Source: Ascarosepion bandense
Lineage: Eukaryota > Mollusca > Cephalopoda > Sepiida > Sepiidae
Length of the DNA stretch: 64,000 bases
Reading direction: 5' to 3'
NCBI GenBank assembly: GCA_037127315.1
Contig: JBBBDQ010000330.1
Location: 3,783,501-3,847,500 of the forward strand
Both the position numbers and the translations under genes were made by a program. Below are positions 57,312-64,000 of this stretch, one piece after another; positions within the stretch are counted from its first letter, which is position 1, and each line of letters begins with the position of its first letter. The notes under the pieces are model-generated. The model was given only the letters and a program-made list of their open reading frames with translations. It searched no databases and was not told the DNA's origin.

Positions 57312-57979
57312 CATCCATCTGTGCTCACATACAAATCTTGTGTTCACACGCTCGCATATATATTTTTATGAAGACTGGATTTCTACCCGTATAATTACTA
57401 GTAACATATATTTACGTAAGTATACTAACAAATCTCGCATATACTCAGAAAATACGCATATATTTGCATTCTTATACACATACCCACATACATATGTATA
57501 TTTTGCTACAGGTGTATATGTGTGTGTGTGTGTGTGTATACTCGTCTATTTGTCCATATGTAGATGTCTTTAGATTTGAATATGTGTACACCTATGTCTT
57601 TTACTCGTTTAATATCTAAATAACTTTATAACAACCTAAATCTAATGCTCTTGTTAAACTCAGAATTTAAAATTTGTAATAAAAATAAAGTGAATCTAAT
57701 AGTCGATTAATAATGCTGATCTCTATTTTAATCCAGTATTAATGTTAAGATCCCAATAAATTATTTTTAGTGTCTGTTCTTTTATTCTTCAAATTAGAAA
57801 TTGCTTTGTTTTAATTGGTCCACTCTGTCTATGCAACAATGTCTCCCTGATTATTGGAGTTTGGCTAGTCTTGAACCTTTTAAAACCCTATAACTTGAAA
57901 TAAACTTCATCACTTGATAAAACAGTGTTGAAACAAAATGGTTACTTTTGTAGTGATATAACATATTTTTGTTATAAAT
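57312..57979. repeat. Right arm of the 2.5-kb inverted repeat
   Basis: Inverted partner of 55453-56085. The two arms end at nearly the same motif (ATATGTTAT near 55462 and ATAACATATT near 57958). CA/TA runs have grown at different sites in each arm. Confidence 0.9.
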
Positions 57980-59055
57980 TCTAAATAAATATTATTTGCT
58001 CTACTTTATATTGAGCATTTTTTTAAGAATAGTTTTTCTTTGGATACGGAATTTTATTCTATCCATAACTACCCTATGAAACAAACAGGTCTATTGACAA
58101 TATATATATAAAAAAACAAACAGGTCTACTAACTTTTCATTATCTTTCCAATTTCTGAATAAAGGTGTTGTACATTATCGGGATTGAATTTTTCCTGTCT
58201 ATATACATGCAATATATCAAGAAAAGTTCATTGATGTTTATTTGATGAGCCAACTACAGAGTTTCATGTCAAAATGCTGATCATGGCCAAATGTTTGATA
58301 AATCAAGTTATCTATTAAGAATAGTTCTGCTAGCCTGAAAAACACAAAATTCTCATAACATTCACAAAATTTTTCAGTTATATTATCATTATTACTTTTT
58401 AAGATTCTGATAGCTTTTTCATTAGTTTTATTCAACTAAATATTTTTTTCCTTTAGAGAATCACTTCATTGTTGTATAATTGGGGAGTTGACTATTTCTG
58501 CTATTCTGTGGATCCATTACTATCTTCCCTTCTCTTGTTGCCAAATTTATACACACTAGAGATGATTAAACTGAATTCTTAAATCTCATAAAATAAAGAT
58601 TCCTTAAACTCATCTACAAAAATTTAGGGAGGTAAAAAAAAGAGAAAAGAAAAAATATATTAGTAAAACTTGTGGAATAATAAACTAATAATTTCATAAC
58701 TAGGATAATAACAATTTTCATATGATGTGTAAAATGCTTAAAATATTGGAACATTTATTACTGATAATCTGCTTTTTGTAATGACACTGTATTTTTACTT
58801 GAGAATGTTGTGTGTTGTGCATAGTTTCTGCTAAATCAGTGCTTCTCAAATCTGGACCCCACCTCCTTTAGATAACAACACATCACAATACCTACCTACC
58901 TCATTGACTACAATCAGGATCACAGATTTTATAATGCTTCACCACAGTTAATTGGAAACGCCATAATCTTGTTGATGGCTGCATAGTATGTGCTTTGCCA
59001 GGACTACATACAGTTTTGAATTCAGAGTTGTTCTTCTAGACTGGTTATAAACTAT
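57980..59055. other. Non-coding AT-rich interval
   Basis: Only a small duplication AACAAACAGGTCTA (near 58082 and 58119) was noted. Confidence 0.4.
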
Positions 59056-59059
59056 AGTT

Positions 59060-59215
59060 AGAGAGCACATTCTTCCCTGCTATTTAATCCATAGCTGGGA
59101 GGGGAAGATAAGGATTTATACCTTTCTGAGGAGTATTTGTGTGGAAATGTATGTAACAAACTTTCCTCACCAATTTCTCATTCGCAGCTGCACAGAATGC
59201 ATGTTAAAATTTTCC
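59060..59215 (-). repeat. SINE body fragment (chimeric SINE family)
   Basis: TGCTATTTAATCCATAGCTGG, GGATTTATACCTTTC, AGTATTTGTGTGGAAATG and CTCACCAATTTCTCATTC correspond to 19743-19900, body plus part of the tRNA-like head. Confidence 0.6.
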
Positions 59216-59867
59216 TGTAACTTCCAAAGAAGTGTGAAGCTGCAGGCCTTTGTTATTGAAGTTGGACTTTACACTTTGCACTGAATTTTTGTGTGTTATT
59301 TAAAATAAAAATACACAAAAGTTCTTCTGTAAGTGATATCACTTTGAGTGACTTGAAATTGGTTCCATCAGACAAGGAAATGACAGAATTAACCAAAGGC
59401 AGTTATAAAAAGTCACAAAAAATAAATCCCTGTAAACATTTGAAAGTAGCAGGTGTGGGGTGTAATAATAAACTTTGGTAAATTTACTAACTATATAAAA
59501 CAATTTGGAAATTTGTTTAAGTAATAAAAAAATAAATTTGATAGACAGTACTTGTTGCTATTATTCAACAAAACATGTTTGAAATTATATATATAATCTC
59601 ACACACACACAATGACTTTTATACAATAGCTTGTAAATAAATGTTTTTTCTTCTCCTGCTCCCATCAGTGTAATCTGCACATGTACAGTGATGTATTACA
59701 TGTATCGCTCCTTGATGGCCACTCACACACAATGACCAGAATTCCAAGTAGAAACTCATTTTTTAATTAATTTTCACTGTATTTTATTATGACATTACAT
59801 TTCAATATCCGACCAGGTTGATCAATCAAGCATATAATTTCCTATTTGCTATTGGTCATATATTTTA

Positions 59868-59870
59868 TCT

Positions 59871-59932
<62 letters not shown>
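59868..59932. repeat. (TA)n microsatellite
   Basis: TA runs broken by CATATACA. Flanking 59216-61430 is AT-rich and shows no gene or family I can name. Confidence 0.95.
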
Positions 59933-59936
<4 letters not shown>

Positions 59937-61431
59937 TATTTTTATTTATTTATTTTTTTTAAGAGCTTGAAAAGATTACATACTTTTTTCTTTTGAAACT
60001 GATAATTTTAGCAAATCTTTTCTCAATGTCACTATTAGCCAATCTTGGTTTATATCACACATGATACTTAAATGAACAGAAATATGATTTGATGTGTTTT
60101 CCATTATTATTCATATGAAAATGTCTCTTTATTTATTTTTTTCTATGAATTCAATAAATTACATATGCTGTCTTATCTACTTCATGGCATTAACCAAAGA
60201 TTGATTGAACTACTTTTTGTTCAAGTCGAATGCAGACAAAACCTTCCACAAAAATTATGGGCAGCTGTTAAAAATAAGAAAAATAGCATCAAATTTAGCT
60301 AAGAAAAAAAAGTACAATTCTCAAAGTATGTTGATATTCACCATGGAATTTCTTCCTCTCCACTCTCAAGGAAAAGTATAGAAGTTTCCTCGTATTATTT
60401 TTTTTTTTTTTTAACTAAAGAAAAAATAGGAAAAAAAAATTAACAATGTTGTAGCTGGTCTTGTTTATTTTCCATGTCTTTACCATCTTTCAGAACTTTA
60501 TTCATATCACAGTTTTAAGTAAAGACGCCTCTAAAGCCAATATATGCCATAAATGTTACACATTTAAAAAAATAAAACTTCCTCCCCCCCACCTCTTATG
60601 TATATATGAAATAATACATGCGGTTTATAAAGAGTTGTTTCCCTTGCTGGTTAACAGCGAGAAGTTAACATTTTTAGAATCTAAAATCACTTCAGATTGT
60701 ACACTTTTTTTTTTTTTTTTTTTTTCATTGTGTAAATTTTTGGTGCAATACTGAACAAACATCACTTTACATGTGTGTTGTTATATGGTTACTTTATTGC
60801 TCTCGTTTTTTTTTGTTTTGTTTTTTTTTTACTTTACCTCATATTCTGATTATATTTTTAGAAAATATCTGCACACAAAATGAAAATGTAAAACATTTGA
60901 AAACTGGCTAGAAAATTATTTTCTCTATTTCAAATTATGTAAACGACAAAAAATATCATGTTGTCTGCTATTGTTCATCTTATAGACAATTTTCAAACTG
61001 CTGACTTACATTTTAACCTTGCTATAGACATCTAATCTAGTTTATTCCATTGCCATAGTTGATGGTTGTATCAGAAATTGTAAAAGATACAGTATGATGT
61101 AAATCTTAACTAGCAATATTATGACAAACCTCCTCACTCATAATCAGATATCACTGTATACCATTTTAGAAATGATATTCATTTGATCCATGGGATGCAG
61201 TTGGCTTTTCTTTTTTTTCTTTTTTAAATGTGTATATCTAGAATATGAGGTCAATTTAAAAATATATATATATATAATAAACCTGGTATTAATTTTTATT
61301 TTTTCCACCCATTGTCTTTGATCTGTTATTTCAAATTTTGGGAATTTTTACTTTTTGTAATATTTGTCCATAACTAAGTAAAATCTCTCCCTCTTAATTT
61401 TTATTTTCTCACCTGTCATTTTTCACATGAA

Positions 61432-61435
<4 letters not shown>

Positions 61436-61474
<39 letters not shown>
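61436..61474. repeat. (CA)n microsatellite
   Basis: About 18 CA units, 70 bp before a DDE transposon. Confidence 0.95.
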
Positions 61475-61475
<1 letters not shown>

Positions 61476-61543
61476 AATCGACTTTTCATAGATAGTGAAA
61501 CTGATTATCATAAGATTATGTATTTTTATTTTAAATTTATATG

Positions 61544-62785
61544 CAGGGTGTAGTAGAAATACCTCCCACATTTTAAACTGTCACTTGTGTAGTGCTAGTG
61601 ACTTTAAACAAGTGGCAATGGTATCTTCATTGAGCTAATGTCTTAGCATTGTTTGTTAGTTTATTTATTTTTTCAGATACTATTAGTTACCATCATGGTT
61701 TGAACTGTTGCACACTGTGTGTTTGCTGTTGAAACATTTTTAAAACTGGTGAATCTGTAATTGTAACACAAACAGCTTTTCATGCTTATTTCATGTTATG
61801 CTGGAAGTTAGAAAACTGATACTGCTATAGGTTGAAAATAGTGTTTAAAGGAAAGCCACCTGAAAGACCTTCAGGTTCTCAAATTCTGGAAAATGTCCAG
61901 TCTGCAAAATAGTTATGCAACTCTTACATATTCAGCCTGTAAACATGCTTCTGCTTTGAGATTGTCTGATCAAGCAGTCAGAAGTTTTTTACACACCAAT
62001 CTGGTTCCATGCAAATTAACAGTTGCTCAAGAACTGCAAGAACATGACTGGAAAAATTATTTGGTGCACTATGACATTATCCTTCAAAATGTTCCTGTAA
62101 ATGCTGCTGTTCTCACAAGTGATGCTCACTTTCATCTCTCTGGCTGCATTAATAAGCAGAATTTTCGCTACTGGGCGGAACCTGAAACAGGTTCATGAAA
62201 GACCTCTACACAGTGAACAAGTGACTGTGTAGTGCACAGTTGTGATATTTGGTGTATAGGGCTCTTACTTTTTTGAGGAGGGAGACCACTCAGTTACAGT
62301 AACATCTGACTGGTATGTGAGGATGCTGGAGACTTTTCTGGAACCAAAACTCAGAGACCTTGGTAATCCAGATGTGTGATTCCAACAGTATGGCGCCACC
62401 ACATACACTGCAGAAAGATCAATGCAAGCTTTCAGAGAGTTTCCAAGACATTTGTTTTCCTTATGCAGAGAAATTGGATGGCCTGCATACTTGCCTCTCA
62501 TGGGGGTTACTTGAAAGCTGAGGTGTGAAAACATTGAGCAGCAACCATTGAAGAATTAAAAGATGTTATCCACCAAAAAGTGGTAGAAATATCACCAAAG
62601 ATGACTCTTTGGGTGATGGAAAATATTAAAAACCACCTACAACAGTGAATGGCAAATAGAGGCTGCCATTTGAAGGATATCATTTTAAAATCCAGCCCTT
62701 TGTTTAAACAGTGAAAGAAATTTTTCATAGCTGTTTCAATTTTTGTCAAGCTTTAAAATGTGGGAGTTATTTCTGCCATGCCCTG
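61544..62785 (+). mobile_element. Tc1/mariner-superfamily DDE transposon with broken transposase
   Basis: Terminal inverted repeats of about 34 bp: CAGGGTGTAGTAGAAATACC... at 61544-61577 and its inverse at 62752-62785. The plus-strand transposase is broken but readable. KGKPPERPSGSQ-like text sits near 61850, then SACKHASALRLSDQAVRSFLH and VAQELQEHDW in the 61893-62198 frame. The first catalytic block is LTSDAHFHLSGCINKQNFRY, where a residue is missing after SD. Further frames give RPLHSEQVTVWCTVV, FFEEGDHSVTVTSDWYVRML, LEPKLRDLGNPD and FQQYGATTYTAERSM. In the last, the catalytic D of FQQDGAT is Y. C-terminal GWPAYLPLM follows. A dead copy, 1.24 kb, near the usual size. Confidence 0.85.
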
Positions 62786-62858
62786 AATTTATTTTTGAAG
62801 AATGGCTTTGTTTAAATGAAAGAAAAAAATTGCTGTTACCTTGGACTTTTTATTGAAC

Positions 62859-62892
62859 TTAAAAATGAGCAAGATATTTCTGCTGCACCCTG
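62859..62892. repeat. Second right-end copy of the DDE transposon terminus
   Basis: TTAAAAATGAGCAAGATATT followed by TCTGCTGCACCCTG repeats the right terminal repeat 107 bp downstream, and both are followed by the same GAATT-ATTTTTGAA-AATG stretch. Confidence 0.7.
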
Positions 62893-63449
62893 AATTCATT
62901 TTTGAAAAATGATGTTTTTAGTAATATCAAATGATGGATTTATTGTAATTACTGAAAAACTTTATTTTACCAAATATTGAAAAAAAATTAAGCATAGATA
63001 ATTAAACCTTTGTTGATTTAATAATATTTAGTATAAGAATTTTTCATGAAAATATAGACAGGTTGAGCAAACTTTATTTATTTTCTCCCATGCATTTTAC
63101 ACCTATTTCAAGTGTCTAATATTGTATTCCAAAGTTTGAATATTATATTTCCAATCAAGAGTTTGTTTTTTTTTTAAACAATTTTGTGCCTATTAAGACC
63201 ATTTGAAAATTTTATAATGAGTGGTTTTCAAAGGCTACCTCTTTGGGTAACACTCTTAACATTCATTTGTGTTGTCAGTCAGTCTTTGTGAGACTAAGTG
63301 TTTTTTGTCTGTTCTCTTTTTCTTTTCTCCAAAAAGGCATTTAGCTTGACTTAGTTCATTTATTACATATTAAAACAAACAATTATGTCAGTATTAATAA
63401 CTTATGTGTCTAAGTAACATCATTTTTATTTTAAGAAAAAAGACATTAA

Positions 63450-63790
63450 ACTAAGAAGTAAGTCTCTTGGTTGAGAGATGCAAGAGAGGGAACTGCTAGA
63501 ATAGAACTTACACTTACATTTAGCAATTTCAATAGTAAAACGAGACCTAACTGCCAATCTATCACTATGCTTAAATTTGAGGTACCAAAGAGGAAAGCTT
63601 ATCAGAACAATTGCCATGAAAATATTTATAGAAAAGAAACAGAAAAGCTATACTATGGTGGTGAGAAAGTGGTAATTTGAAACCAAGATGCTAGTTCAGG
63701 ACATTGCAGATACTTTAAATCTTGTCAAGAATCTTGAGACATATAGCAGGAGCACCTGAACAGATGTGGCAGCAATATTTAGTGCTGGGT
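63450..63790 (-). mobile_element. LINE ORF2 C-terminal fragment (family of 18363)
   Basis: Minus strand: CCHICSGAPAI-like text near 63765-63735, then FFYKYFHGNC (63630-63600), DRLAVRSRFTIEIAKCKCKF, YSSSSLSCISQPRDL (63560-63450). Plus-strand AGGAGCACCTGAACAGATGTGGCAGCAAT equals the segment at 18930-18965 in part. It is truncated at both ends and frameshifted. Confidence 0.7.
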
Positions 63791-64000
63791 TGACTTGAGT
63801 ATGACATACCAGTGATAAGACATTTTGTCTGGTAGTTATAAAGAGTGCAAAACAAAAGTGGATTTCTGCCTTATTGACAGCATTAATGTAAAGAGTACCT
63901 AAACTCTCTTGGCTATAGAACTAAAGACTTTTCTTTTAGTTACAATTTGATCATTTTCATGAGTACCATGCTTGTCACTATTATAATAAATAATAATAAT

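Overview
This is a AT-rich eukaryotic nuclear window (no operons, no bacterial gene packing; poly-A/T runs, CA/GA/TA microsatellites, spliceable exons and many decayed transposons). The repeat mix fits an invertebrate, and I infer a mollusc, most likely a cephalopod such as an octopus: tRNA-headed SINEs with a shared body, CR1/jockey-type LINE 3' ends, a Penelope-like element, several Tc1/mariner lineages, a Helitron and a gypsy-type pol relic. The species call is inference; I recognise no host gene that fixes it.

Host coding content is small. (1) A single 720-codon uninterrupted ORF at 12964-15126 (+) encodes an unrecognised, polar, probably disordered protein with one Cys/His-rich patch and one compact helix-like segment near its C-terminus. 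(2) A two-exon coding unit on the + strand, 39567-41222 joined to 49447-50312 over an 8.2-kb intron, encodes a Pro/His/Gln-rich tandem-repeat region followed by Ser-rich tracts. The splice phases match (phase 1), and the second exon has no ATG near its start, so it must be fed from upstream. Exons 5' of 39567 may exist and were not identified. No tRNA, rRNA or snRNA gene appears intact.

Layout. 1-4.5 kb: two inverted copies of a ~780-bp LTR-like element (4-bp target duplications) around a minisatellite and a broken mariner. 4.5-4.8 kb: a non-LTR reverse transcriptase relic with a mutated active site. 5-9.3 kb: microsatellites and a composite SINE-like repeat. 9.3-9.85 kb: a possible second LTR type. 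11.6-12.3 kb: a DDE transposase relic. 12.9-15.5 kb: the 720-aa gene. 17-21.7 kb: three more LTR-like copies, a long purine tract, a LINE 3' end and a 5S-tRNA chimeric SINE. 23-29 kb: inverted SINE-like repeats, a LINE fragment, minisatellites, a perfect 23-bp hairpin and a LINE tail carrying a 147-bp tandem repeat. 29.4-33.2 kb: a decayed gypsy-type pol and a hAT remnant. 33.3-39.5 kb: low-complexity AT-rich DNA with a fold-back element just upstream of the repeat-protein exon. 41.2-49.4 kb: its intron, holding SINEs, a Helitron and a LINE. 50.3-55.4 kb: 3' UTR or intergenic DNA with a pogo-like MITE. 55.4-58 kb: a 2.5-kb inverted repeat around a Penelope relic. 61.5-62.9 kb: a DDE transposon with a duplicated right end. 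63.4-63.8 kb: another LINE fragment.

The window therefore reads as two lineage-specific genes of low sequence complexity in a graveyard of at least ten mobile-element types. All family names rest on motifs read by eye; no database search was run.
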